In this document: one piece after another, positions 23,000-35,102 of the stretch
Numbering within the stretch: the first letter of the stretch is position 1
How the letters are laid out: every line of letters begins with the position of its first letter
Source: Vitrella brassicaformis
Taxonomy: Eukaryota; Sar; Vitrellaceae
Direction: 5' to 3'
NCBI GenBank assembly: GCA_001179505.1
Contig: CDMY01000613.1
Span: forward strand, 67,056 to 131,055
DNA: 64,000 nucleotides
Made by a program: the position numbers and the translations under genes
The notes under the pieces: generated by a model
Told to the model about the DNA's origin: nothing
What the model saw: the letters and a program-made list of their open reading frames with translations, nothing else
Databases searched by the model: none

Positions 23000-25900
23000 C
23001 TACTCCTCCTCTTTCTTGATGACGGTGTCTGTCTCATCCTCTCCCTCTCCCTCTCGGTCTTCCTCTCCCTCTCCCTCCTTCTTCTTAGCTCTCTGTCTGG
23101 CCTGGCTGGGCCGCAGCACTATCGTCCCGTCAGCCCTCTCTGTCACGCGACACCTCTTCTTAGCGCCCTGCCTCAACATACTAACCAGATGTCCGGGCTT
23201 GTACCGGACAGACAGCACCACACTGTTGAGGGCGGGAAAGGCTGAAAACGCCACCACCACACACTCAGCGAATGAAGCGTAAAACTTGCGCGACTCTGTA
23301 GTGTTGAAATGATGTCTGATCTCCACGTCGAGTGAGGAGACACGGCCACTCTCCATCACCTGCCTCACTGCCTCTGTCTCTCTACATAACTTCCACTCCA
23401 CAGACACGTTTTCCCAGTATACCCAATTGCCCTCTGCATCGAAGGTGACACGCTCGAAATCGTACGTCAACTGGACTGCTAACTCTCTGCCTTCATCTGA
23501 AACAAACCCCAGGCCATCAGGCAGCAGTGTGCATGTGGCCTCTGGGTTCGCGCGGGCAGACAATTCAAAACGCACCTTCTCTAAGTGGGGGGAGAGGGCA
23601 TGCAGCACATCACCCGCCCCACCATCATACACACCCCTGCCTTCCCGTCCCTGCGAAACCATGACAGACGACACACTCGGGAAGAGCGATGTAGGGTCGT
23701 CCGTGATGTAGGAGGGCAGCTGCTGGGTGCCGCCCGCACGTATGATGGTGAGCTCGTGGGAGTGCTCACACACCAGCGAGTCCAGCCCGGGGGCCTCTTT
23801 GATGGTGTCGGCGCAGGGGCGGCTGTCGAGGGTCACCTTCTCGGCCTGCCGGCAGCACACCTCCACCGTCGAGAAGGAGTCGGTGAGGGCCTTCTTGTTG
23901 CCGAAGAAGGGCAGATGGACGGTGGGGCCGCCCTGCAGCTCGCCCTCCTCGATGCGGCCGAAATAGTTCTCACACGCGTCAGGGGCCAGGCACTTGGTGC
24001 GAAAGTCGTGCAGATGCTGTGCAAACGACACACAAGACGAAAGGGTCGGGGGATAGCCATGGATGCGGGAAGTGTCTGTGTTTCTTCCCCACCTGTATCT
24101 TCTGTGTGCTGTGGATCTCCCCGATGGCCATCTCGATCTCCTCCAGGGGGCCTGCCTTGTCCCGCTTCGTTCCGACCAGGTTGCCGACGATGTTGCCGAT
24201 GAAGCCAAGCGGGCCGCCCTCGTCCTCAGCCACTCCCACCACATTGATGAAGCCACCGATGGGGTCGTTGGAGAACTCGATGCGGCCGGTCAGCGACGTG
24301 AGGCTCTTGGCTGATATACACACACAAAGGGCGAGGACCGTGACGTCACACTCGCGGGGGCGTGCGCGGATTCATATCATCATCACCTGATGGCGTGTCG
24401 GCGAGGGCGTTTGCTACTTCGCTGAGACTCGCAGCGGCACCTCGGCACTTCGGATCCTCCTGGAAGCAAAGTAGCAACATGAGATCAGTCGTTCATGCAG
24501 CTATGTATCCCCTTCCCTCTCTGAGTGGCCTCCTCACCTTGTCGCAGATGATGTGCAGCGATTTTATGCCCCCATCAGCCTCGCGGATCCACCGATGAGC
24601 CCCAGCGATGGTGATGTCCACCACACTGAGGCCTTGCAGGTGCGGCATCTGGTACATGCGGTCCTCTGCCACCATCATCCACACCGTGCCAACGCTGGCT
24701 GACTCCACACGCTCAAACACAATCGGCTTCTACCGGACACACAAGGGGGAGATATAACAATGATGAGCGCAAGGAAGCCTGTGTGTCTTGTCAACGCCCT
24801 CACCTTGTTCTGTGGCAGGTCGACCTTCTGGAAGTCGCCTTTCCTCTGACGCATGTCTCGCTCCACGTTGTACTGCACCTGTCTCTCTGGCGCATGCTTG
24901 CCATTTCTGTAGATGGGATGCTCGTAGGGGCACTGCAGGTCCACACTCTCGACCGTAACCGAGAGGCGCTCCAGCAGGTACACCAGCGACTTGGTGGGCC
25001 GATGACAGATGCGCACATCAGCACACTCGGACAACGGACCTGACCATAACACACAGCACACCACACTTGGTCGCACACACAGATGTGTCGGCTCCCGCTC
25101 TCCTCACCGGCCGCCCATTTCTTCGCAATTTTCATTTTGGGTGAGTCGTCCAGCTCGACGATGGGGTGCATGCCGCTGGACTGTGTGAGGTGGCGGAAGA
25201 ACGTGTTGACGCTCGCCAGCGACTCCAGGCACGACACGAAGCCCATCATGGCACCCATACCCACACCGTCGGCCATCCAGAGGGCCTCAGGCAGACCCTC
25301 AAGATGCGACTTGGCCTGACATAGAGCACGAAACAGGGGGAAATGGAGGTGGGTTCCTTCGTTCTGTCTGTTGTCTTGTGCTGCGTTGACCTGCTCAGCG
25401 TCGTCTTCGTCGGTTTCGTTGAGTTTGTGTCGGATGGCGTCGAGTTTGCGGATGTTCTCCTTCATCTGCCTGGTAGCGACCTTGTCCACGTGGCTGATCT
25501 GCGTGTCGACGTCGGCACACACCATGCTCGACCACACGCGAATCTGACGATCAACCTCCTGAACAACACCACACACATAAAAGGAGAGGCTGTGTGTGTT
25601 GATGTCGTTTGATGTGTGTATAATGTTGGCCCTGACCTACTCACTCACCGAGATGCGGTGTTGGTGTTCGAGCGATTCGGCATCAGGGGCGGCCATCCTC
25701 AACTCATACACCTCACGAGCCTGGATGATGGCATCAACACGCACACGCAGCAAACACACCACAAAGTCAAGTACTCCCTCCCCCATTCCGCCAGCCTCTC
25801 TTTTCCACGAGGTACCTGTTTCTCGGCCTGTTTGGCCTGCTTGAGTTGCGCTTCGAGCCTCATCGTCATCTGCTTCAGAGCCTTCAACGCATCAGCATGA

Positions 25901-26274
25901 CAAACCTCAACTACATCCTGCATGAAGTAACGAAGCCAAACCACAAAACACACGGAAATGCACCCATCACCCATCAGCCATCTGCATCCCTGAGTCCTCA
26001 TCTCCACATCCTCGTCGTCGTCAGACACCTCCATCTTGTCCCTCCCGCCGCCATTCTTATCGCCCTTACCCTTACCCTTCCTATCCCCCCGCTGCCTCTT
26101 CTTACCGGCCTTCCTGCGCCGCCCTCCCTTTCCAGACTCCGAGCCTTCCTCGTCACTGCTGCTGGTGTCGACGTCCATTATGGGTTTGCGTTTCTGCCCG
26201 CCGGCAGCCTTGAGCAAGGCCAGCTGCCGGGCCGTCATGCGATGGTCGTCCTCACCCTCACCTGCATCATCCAT
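23000..26274 (-). CDS. Large protein of unknown family, nuclear-type termini
   Basis: Not recognised. From ATG 26274 the N-terminus is DDAGEGEDDHRMTARQLALL, then a Ser/Asp stretch and a Lys/Arg-rich block (GGRRRKAGKKRQRGDRKGKGK), giving likely nuclear signals. Short coiled-coil exons follow (about 25910-25590, including MRLEAQLKQAKQAEKQ). Several globular exons come next: AKSHLEGLPEALWMADGVGM, RICHRPTKSLVYLLERLSV, FERVESASVGTVWMMV and EFSNDPIGGFINVVGVAEDE. The long last exon (about 24020-23000) ends in another Lys/Glu tail. Around ten exons are separated by short introns with clear GT-AG ends; small exons are approximate. The globular middle looks well constrained (many Gly, Trp, Cys), so this is a real gene. 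Confidence 0.7.
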
Positions 26275-27017
26275 GGTGAGAGGGAGGGAGTGAGGGAGCG
26301 AACGGCAGATCTGCCGATGCGCAAGGCACGACGGGAACAGCGGAGATCTCACCGTTGGATGTAAATCACCGGATACTGTCGAGACCTCTGCATAGGATTG
26401 GACGGAACAGAACGGCCCATTTCGATCCGCAACAGCGAGTTTGTTCTGCTGTTGTGTGTTGAGGATGGCAGACAAGGAATGCATTCATTAGATGTATCGA
26501 CATGTCAGCGTTGGCGCGTAGTGCGAGTATGTGTGTGTGTGGTGGGCGGCACCGCTGGAAGATACGCCAGGCGGGCGCTGAGGATGGTGCTGGCATGTTT
26601 GTCGCATGATTGAGGGTTGATCGACGTTGACGCAGTTCGTTTCATGAGAGACCGACAGACTCTGCCTGCCGTTGCGCTATGAGTTAACGTATGTCACACA
26701 TCGACATGTCAGCCAGTTCACTCATCCACCCTGACTGACAGATGCTGGCTGGTCTTGACTGACAGATGCTGGCTGATCTTCTCTTCTCGGTCGTGTTTGT
26801 TGCAAAATCGACCGAGTGGTCTGTCTGTCATGCCAGCTGCAGAGGTGACATGACAAGCTACCTTCACGGACATACACATACACACAGATTCGTGCATTGC
26901 ATTCGATGTGGTATGTCAGTCGGCAACACCAGCTACTCAGTCGGTCCGTATCAATGGGGTGTGTGTGTGCTCTCCATGCTATCGGCTGCATCTGCCTGTC
27001 CATCCATGTGTGGCTGA
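26275..27017. other. Intergenic between two minus-strand genes
   Basis: 5' flank of the 23000-26274 gene and 3' flank of the coiled-coil gene. Contains a short near-duplicate (ACTGACAGATGCTGGCTG, at about 26734 and 26758). No coding signal. Confidence 0.5.
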
Positions 27018-27242
27018 CTACTCCTCCTTCTCCTCCTCAATCTCATCCCCCTCGCCACCCTCCTCCTCGTCATGGGCAGCCGCAGGCCCCTGCTGGTGGC
27101 GCTGGTTCTTGCGCTGTTTCTCGTAGTGCGCGCACAGCTTCTGCATAATGCTGTCCTTCTTCTCACGTCTCTCGATCTCAACGCCCTTCATCTGCACAAA
27201 CAACGACACACACATCACCACATCACACACACGTGCTGCCCG

Positions 27243-27275
<33 letters not shown>

Positions 27276-30200
27276 CGTCCAGCAATTGTCCGACATACCT
27301 TTGCGAACTTCTCGAGCGGCTCGCGCTTGTACTGCTGCCACTCCTCCACCTGCTGGGGATTGGGGGGCGTCTTCTGCAGAAGAAACACACACACAAACGC
27401 ACACACACACGACACAGACGTATTCCCGTGTGTCTGTCTTTGCATGTCTCTGTCTTACGGATGGTGTGTTGTCCTTGAGTCGGGTCTTCTTCTTGGCCGG
27501 CACTTGTTCGGGGGTGCGCATCCCCTCCTCGTCCTCACCCTCTCCACCCGCTGCAGCAGCGGCAGCAGCAGCAGCCGGATGCTCATCCTCCTCGTGGTGG
27601 CGACGCTTCCCTACACGCTTCTTGACCTAGACACACACACACACATACACACATCCGTGTGTGGGATGCCGCCAGTGTTTCTTTCTCACCTCCTTTGCGT
27701 CAGCCTTTCCCCGCAAGCCCCTCTTCTTCTTGGCTATGGCTACACCCTCCTCATCGCCACCCATGTGCTCGTCACCCTCACCCTCACCCTCCTCCACCGC
27801 CTCGGCCCCCTTGGTCTCGTCATCCTTCCTCAGCCGCGGCCGGCGACCACCCTTGGCCCGACCACGCTCCGCTGCCGCCCCTCGCCCACCGCCGGCCCCA
27901 TCGCCGACCTCGGCCACCTCGTCAGCCGACACGACGATCTCGTCGTGGTGTCCCTGCGGGTCGTTGGCCTTGCCGACGCCCCTCTTGCCTTTCTTGAAGA
28001 CCACGGGGCCGCAGGCGGCCTGGTGGGCCGCCGCTGCTGCTGCTGCTGGTGCTGGTGGGGGGTGGGCGGTGGCTTTGCGAAGGTCGGCCTCCAGCTGCAG
28101 TGCAGAGGGGGAGGAGGGGGAGGGAGACAGGTGTGCCTGTTGTTGTGGTGTGAATGGTATAGCTCCTGTGCTCCAGTCGGTTACTTGATTGTACTTCTTT
28201 TGGATCTCGGCGAGCTGTTTGTCTCTGGCCTGGATCTCCTCCATGGCTTTGGCCTGGATGTCCTCCATGGCCTTCTCGTGCTGAGCTTGCAGCTGCCGGA
28301 ACGCCTGAAGATATCACAACACACCACCACACATGAGACACACACGCATACACAAAGCATTCGTCGGCACATACATGTACCTCATCAGCCGCCTTTTTCT
28401 GCTCCTCTGCCGCGCCTATCTGCTCCTCGTGTGCCTTCTGCTGGTCCTCATGTGTCTTCTGCAGAGCCTCGTACGCCGCCAGCTGCTCACCCTGCTCCCT
28501 CTGCACACCCGACAGCGCCTGTCTGGTCTCCTCGAGCCGCTTCCTGAGCTGCTCGGCCTCCGTCGTCTTGTTGTCGAGCGCTTTCTGCTGCTGCTGGACG
28601 GCCTTCTTGTGTTCGTCGATGGCTCTCTTGTGCTGCTCGGCGGCCTGCACCTGCGCGGCGAGTGCTTCCTTCTGCTGCTGCTCGGCTGTCTGCTGCATGG
28701 AGGCGAGGACCTTCTTGTGCTCGTCGAGTTGCCGCTTGAGCTGGGCGGCCTCCTTGTCCTTTGCGGTGAGAGACGTCTGCAGGCCTTCGGTGATCTTGCG
28801 ATGCTCGTCTGCCTGCTGCTGGGCGGCACTGAGGCGCTCCTGCAGCTGCACATGTGCAGACAGACAGTCATGTGTAGGGCCGTGTTTACTGTGTGTTGGG
28901 TGTTGTGTGACTTACCTCATTGACTTGTTTGCTCAGGTTGCCGAGTGCCTGCTGGTGCGACTGAGTGGCCTTTTGCTGGGCGGCGTCGTGCTGCTCCTGC
29001 AGGGCCTTCTGGGCCTAATGAATGAAGGGAGGAGCACACAGACGCCGTCGCCGTGTTTGTGCGGGCGGTGTGAGGTGTGTGTGATGCCTGCCTGTGCGGC
29101 CTCTGCTTTGGTCTGTTGGAGTTGTGCAGTGAGCTGAGACGCCTCGCCACTCCACTGGTGACCGTGACACAGACAGACAGACAGATCCAGCTGTTGGGTG
29201 CTTGCCTGAATGGATACCTTAGCGGCGTCCTGCTTGGCAGCCGACAAGTCCTTCTCCAACTGGACAGGCCAGGAGAAGCAAAGAGAGAGACACGAATGAC
29301 GCATCGATGGATGCCTGTGAGTGTGTGGTTGCTTGCCGGCAATACCTGTTGGCACGACTGCTGCAGCTGTTTGGTCTGCTCCTCTAGCTCCTTCTTGGCA
29401 CGCTCCACCTGCACACACTAAGGCAACACAACCACAGTGGCGCCTTGTGAGCCATGGCGGTCTGACCGACTGAGCTACCTCTGCTATGCGGCTCTTGTGT
29501 TGTTCCTCCGTGTATGCGAGGCAACGCTCCAAATCGGCCTTCTCACTCAACAACTGCACACATGGATGGATGGATGGACGACACACAACGAAGGAACGAC
29601 ATGGATGATGTGGTCTGCTCGGTCACCTACCTCTTCTATGCGCTTGTTTGCCTTCTCGAGGGAATCGCGGAGACCGCCGTTCTGCTGGATGAGCTGCACA
29701 CAGATGTCAGATGGGGGCGGGGCGCTGTGTCGTGTGGGGTGTGCCTTGCTTGCATTTGTGTGTGTCTGTGTGTGCGCACTCCGTCCTTCTCCTTCTGTGC
29801 GGCCTGCATCGCTTCAGTCAGCTCCGTCGAGTGCGTACGCTCCGCCTGAGGATGGATTGGATGAAGAACCCTCCCTGCCTTGATGCCCACCTCGGCTGCC
29901 TTCTTCTCGGCCTGACTGGCCGCCTCCGCCATCTTACGCCGAACCTCCTCCTCAACCTGCACACTCACACAGACACACACACACACACACACAGACACAC
30001 AGACACAGACACACACACGAATCAGTTGTCTGTGTGTGCGTGTCCGATGACATGTTTGAGCAAACGGACCTCTGCTACACGGCCCTCCATCTGTGTGGCA
30101 CGCTGCAGCAGCTCAGCTTTCTCACCAGACAGCTGCCACACACAGAAGAGTCCGACAATTGTGTAGGGTGTCGGAATGGTGCGCTGTGGGTACCCTACCT

Positions 30201-32038
30201 CGTTGATCTCTTTGCTCAGCTGGGCGAGCGCGTGTTGGTGCGACTGAACAGCAATGTGCCAGATACACACACAACTGTGAGTGGGGGTGGAGGTGGGGGT
30301 GGGGCGGGATGGGGTGTGTGTCATGATGATACCTCCAGTAGCTTCGCCATCTCCTTGTCCTTCTCCGCGCGCACCTGCTGTGTCATCTCCTCAGCCGCAC
30401 GACGCTCCTGAACACACAGACACACCTTCCCCCCCACTCCTCCTCTCCCAAAGCCCCCAACCCTCTGTGTGTGGACGTACCTGGTCGGCTTGCTCCTGCA
30501 GCTGCGTGATGGCCTCCTGGTGAGTCTGCATGCAGGAAATACACCGCACCTTCTGCCGCCGCTGCTTGTGCACTTGTGTCCGTCCGTCAACCACCACCTC
30601 CCCCNNNNNNNNNNNNNNNNNNNNNNNNNNNNNNNNNNNNNNNNNNNNNNNNNNNNNNNNNNNNNNNNNNNNNNNNNNNNNNNNNNNNNNNNNNNNNNNN
30701 NNNNNNNNNNNNNNNNNNNNNNNNNNNNNNNNNNNNNNNNNNNNNNNNNNNNNNNNNNNNNNNNNNNNNNNNNNNNNNNNNNNNNNNNNNNNNNNNNNNN
30801 NNNNNNNNNNNNNNNNNNNNNNNNNNNNNNNNNNNNNNNNNNNNNNNNNNNNNNNNNNNNNNNNNNNNNNNNNNNNNNNNNNNNNNNNNNNNNNNNNNNN
30901 NNNNCCACCTTGATGAGCATGTCCCTCTCGTGGTGCATGTCCTTCTTCCCGCTGTTGTGCAGGTCGTGTATGATGGTGTCGGCCGCCACACGCGACTGCA
31001 TAACACCACCCACAGTCACGACAACACAACATGTGTTCGTTCAGATGAAGGATGGGATGGGGGTGTTGGACCACCCGCGCCTTCCACGAACCTCTTGGTA
31101 TTTCTTCTCCTGTGGGTACAAACACACCACACACACAACACAGGGTGGCTACACACAGAGTGGTTTGCGCACCAGCTCCTGCAGTGTCCTCACCAGTTCT
31201 TTGAAGTGTTTGGCGAGGTACTCCTGCGTCGCCAGCTTGCACTTCAGCTCATTGATCTCCTCACTCAGCACACGCACCGTCGTCTTGGCCTCAGCCAACG
31301 CCTTGCAGTCCCTGTGTTGTGTGCACAAAGAAAGAGCAGGTACATCCTCCCCCGCCGCCCCTCCCCTGTGTGTGGGTGGATGTGTGTGTCTGGCGGGGTG
31401 AGGTGGCGGCAGAGCACTGACTCCTCTCTGATGCGTGTGATCTCCGATGCTGCGAAGCTGCGGGTGGCGGCCTCATTCTCTGGTAAGATGCTCTGCGGGC
31501 AGACGCACACACACGGGACACGGCCAGATGGAGGCCTTGGTGGGCCCGGGGGGTTCGAGGGTGCGGCGCGTACCCTACCTGCTCGTAGGTCTTGCGTGTT
31601 CCGTAGTCTGCCCACGCCATGACGTTGTTCCACTGCTGGTTCACCAAACGCAGATGCCCCTCGTACCCATACTGGACAACACAACACACACAACACACAA
31701 CACACAGCAAACACACAGCAAACGGACCACCGGTCCGCCTTGCGACCCTTCCTCTCTTGCACCTTCACCTGGTCATGCATCTCCACGTGTTTTTTCGCCC
31801 AAGCCGCCGGCGAAACGATCTCATCTGCCCGCCCACGCAGCGAACAGAGCTGCAACGTTTTGGTGGTTTCAGCCTTTTCATTCTGTGTTCTTTGACCTTT
31901 GGGCGGTTGAGCGATGATGAAGGCCATCGGATCCACGCTTAACCGCGCCGTCAGAGGCGGAGATGACACCGTGACGCCGTCAGACACGGACGACGATGCC
32001 GCCATCTGGCCGTCGTCCTTCGTGGACGAGGACGCCAT
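27018..32038 (-). CDS. Long coiled-coil protein (interrupted by assembly gap)
   Basis: About twenty small exons encode an almost continuous Gln/Glu/Lys/Ala-rich coiled coil. The first exon (32038 to about 31767) has a non-coiled leader with DEIVSPAAWAKKHVEMHDQ. Next come YGYEGHLRLVNQQWNNVMAW and SILPENEAATRSFAASEITR, then the coiled coil begins (LSEEINELKCKLATQEYLAK). One exon near 30200 and one near 28930 carry the same module, SHQHALAQLSKEINE and SHQQALGNLSKQVNE, implying internal duplication. The C-terminal third has basic/acidic linkers and ends in an Asp/Glu-rich tail (stop 27018-27020). A 300-base N run removes part of the rod. The leader may be diagnostic but I do not recognise it. A cytoskeletal or flagellar scaffold is a reasonable guess, not shown. 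Confidence 0.72.
27243..27275. repeat. (GA)n microsatellite in intron
   Basis: GA dinucleotide run inside an intron near the 3' end of the coiled-coil gene. Confidence 0.85.
29961..30020. repeat. (CA)n microsatellite in intron
   Basis: CA-rich run. On the gene's strand it is a (TG)n tract, typical of introns throughout this window. Confidence 0.85.
30605..30904. other. Assembly gap (300 N)
   Basis: Exactly 300 unknown bases inside the coiled-coil gene. The round length suggests a scaffolding gap of estimated size, so exon content and frame across it are unknown. Confidence 0.99.
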
Positions 32039-32140
32039 CTCAAAGTCTTCACATGGGCGTCAAGAATCCGCACGAAGTGATCTCGCAAAAGATTTACGAA
32101 GCCTAGCCGTGAAACAGGCTGGCCGGGTTTGGCGGTACCG

Positions 32141-33307
32141 ATGGAGATTGACAGAAATAAGCATCTCCGTGTGCCTGATGCGCAGCTGGCGCTCGAGGTG
32201 CTCATCGAGAGCAAAAACCTCAAGTCCATCTTCGCGGTAGGCCGAGATCTCCCATACTCATCGCCAGATGGCCATCGATGGATCTCTCCGTGCCGTGCAA
32301 GTCAAGAAGGGCGAGAGCGATGAGGTGTATGAGGACCTATACGACGTCATCGACCGCGGAGGCTGCTGGCACCGCTGGACCAGCGTCTTCAACGTCGGCG
32401 AGCACTTCGGCTCCTGCAGCCTGCCCATCGAGCTGGGCGAGGAGGATCTCAAGAACGTCCCGCACAAGTCGCAGACCGAGGGCTGGCCCGAGGCGCTTCG
32501 CCAGTTCGCCTTCATCGGCCACAGACTGACGACGCGCGAGGGCGTGGGGATGGACCTCACACACAGCATGGGGCAGTTCTACATCCACGAGGGCGAGGCC
32601 AAGAAGCCCCTGGTGGTGTGGAGCCCTGAGGCGCTGGCGGGCCTGGGATGGGTGGGGGCCACATATGACGAGAGCAACCCCGTGTGTTCAGGTGAGGGTG
32701 AGGGTGAGGGCGTTGGTGGTCGCTGACATCTCATCTTCTCTGTGTGTTTGTTTCTGTGGGTCATTCATTCGTTTGCGTCCTGGTTGCAGTAGCAGGTGAC
32801 GAGTATCTGTATGGCTCGTTCCGTGGGCTGGTGCTAGCGAAGTGGGAAGGAAACCAAGTTGGCCCGGCCATCATGATACCTTTGTTTGTGTCCGTCAGGG
32901 TGTTGGAGTGCCGTGTGGACTTCGGCTACATCGACACGGCCTCCCTCGGCGACGACCCCCACCGCTACAAGGAGGCCATGGAACTCACCCTGCCCGGCTG
33001 CCTCGGCATCAAATACACCGACAAGGAGGGCAAGGACGACGGCCGCATCTTCGTCCTCACCGGCCACAAGGCCGTGGACAAGTGCGGCGCCTACCTGACC
33101 ATCAGCCGCAACAGCAGCAACGCAGAGGAGGTGACCATCAGATATGGCTGTGTGGGGGCGGGGGCGGGCGGGGGAGAGGGGCGAGGCGGTGGTGGTGGTG
33201 GTGACGATGACGATATGGATGTGGACGACGAGGAGACGGGCATGTGCGGGGTGGCCACACGAGCCATGGGGGACAAGGCCTGGGTGCTGCTGGGCAAAGA
33301 AGAATGA
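32141..33307 (+). CDS. Protein of unknown family
   Basis: Not recognised. The first ATG (32141) opens EIDRNKHLRVPDAQLALEVL and would join the main block only if 32237-32267, a 31-nt GT-AG segment, is an intron; otherwise translation starts at ATG 32268 (MAIDGSLRAVQVKKGESDEV). The main exon (32268-32691) has FNVGEHFGSCSLPIELGEED and HRLTTREGVGMDLTHSMGQF. The last exon (from 32789 or 32794) has ECRVDFGYIDTASLGDD and GKDDGRIFVLTGHKAVDKCG, then a Gly/Asp-rich low-complexity stretch and AWVLLGKEE-stop. It looks soluble and globular, with no signal or membrane segment. It is divergent from the coiled-coil gene, with about 102 bp between starts. Confidence 0.7.
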
Positions 33308-35102
33308 GAATGACAACGCAAGCATACACACAAGTACGCAACGCAGCGTGTGAGATGGGCGGGGGCTGGGGGGGGGCTTCACGTGTGTATTCTGTGTGGT
33401 GTGGTGTGGTGTGGTGTGTTGTGTGCGTTCTTGTTTCTCTCCCCGTCTTATGTGTGCTGTGCTCTGTCAGATATTAGCTGAGAGGGTGGCGGGCTGGCTG
33501 TAGGTAGCACACAGCGGGGAGGGTGGTGGGTGAGGCCGGCGGTAGGTAGCATTCATGTGTGCGGTGCATGTGTTCGTGGTGAGTTGCTGACGGACTTGCG
33601 GGGCGGCGAGTGATCCGATTCGATTGGCCCCCTTCTCTAATTAACCAGTGGATGTGATATGTGTGATGTATGTGTGTCACTTGTGGCCAGCCAGCTTTGT
33701 TCAGCTCATGCATCGGCGCCATTCACCACTCAACCATGTAAGTAAACTAATCCATTGTCGCCCGAAAGACAATTGGCATGGCAAGCATCGACTCTTCAAA
33801 GAAACATACATGACCCTGCACCGCATCCGACCGTCCAGTCCGCCACACATGCAGGCGCCAAAGCAGCTATCTCTCTATCGACAGGGCCACCATGCCCCTC
33901 ACTGCTGAGTGAGTCTCTGGGGGCGGGTCGGGCGGGAGAGGCGAAAAGGCGACGACGGAAGAAATGCATGCACCTTTGATGCAGTGCAGCCTGCCTGTCC
34001 TGCCACTTTTGGGCACAGACAGCCAGGCATGCCGGTCGCCTCGCCTCTCGACCGCATCCACGCACGCACACCCACCTGCACACATGAATTGAATGGTGGC
34101 CGCACGGGACTGCACAGAAATGTACACACCCCAAAAATATACACGGTCATGCCAGCAGATCACATCCATGTCATTCCATCCATCCATCCATTCATCCATT
34201 GAGGCCCACCCACTTGTCCCTGCCAGCAGCGAGCGCCGAGACAGACGCACCCACACACGACAGCCGGGGAAAGGGATAAGCTGACGCTCACACACTGTGG
34301 CGTGCGTCGGTAGGTGCTCGAATTCTCCCCCACCCCCCTCACACACACACACACGCACCCCCCTCACGCAATCCGCAACCCGCCCGCCCTGTAAGTGTAC
34401 CACATCCATCCATCCATCCATCCCACATCCCACCCACCCATCACTGTTGCCATTGACCACCCTGCCCTGCTCTCACCGCCCCCGCCCCCAACCCCCCGTC
34501 ATTGAGCTCATAAAAGTGACCCTAGGACAAATACTATGTGTCTTTTTTTTGCCCTGGCTGCGGACGGACGTCTACTGCGCAGTCACTGTGGTGGCCTACG
34601 CGCGTGCGTGCGTCGTGCACGCGCAAATCGACACAGACAGAGAAAGGCGGAAGAAGACAGAGAAACCCCGTGGAAGTTGAGTTAGTGCAGTCAGTCAGTC
34701 AGCAGTCGACTCTCGCTCTGCCAGCCAGGCCTGCCATCTACGTCAGTCAGTGAGTGTGATACAGTACGTTATCCATGTGTGAACGTTATGTATGTGTACA
34801 ATACCCGTCGGCAGGCAGGCAGGCACCAGGAGGCGAAACGCTAGAAGGAGCCTGCCTGCCTGTCTGCGCCGGGCATCATCATGACATGATGGATGCCTTG
34901 AGGCAGCCCAGTCAACATACATACACACACAGACAGACACACACATGACATGCGCACAGACACACAGACATGGATTCACGCGCCCACCCCACCCCTCCCC
35001 TCCCCCCCAAACACAGACTGCCCAGCCCCTAGGTTGTACAAATGGATGGCAACAGGTAGGTAAGGTAAGAGCAATAGGCATGCATCGGTGTGGTTCACTC
35101 AC
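33308..35102. other. Convergent 3' intergenic region, about 1.8 kb
   Basis: Between two facing stops. Contains CATC and CACA repeats (about 34175-34200, 34340-34360, 34405-34425) and a T8 run at about 34543. No open frame or structured RNA supported. Confidence 0.5.

Noticed and set aside
29455-29485. Minus-strand tRNA-like A box (TAGCTCAGTCGG) in an intron of the coiled-coil gene
   Set aside because: No matching D stem, no B box (GGTTCRANYCC) and no acceptor pairing; coincidence with the intron donor GTAGCTCAG.
31914-32240. 108-codon plus-strand open frame
   Set aside because: Antisense to the first exon of the coiled-coil gene and the divergent spacer; C-terminal half is a frameshifted reading of the gene starting at 32141.
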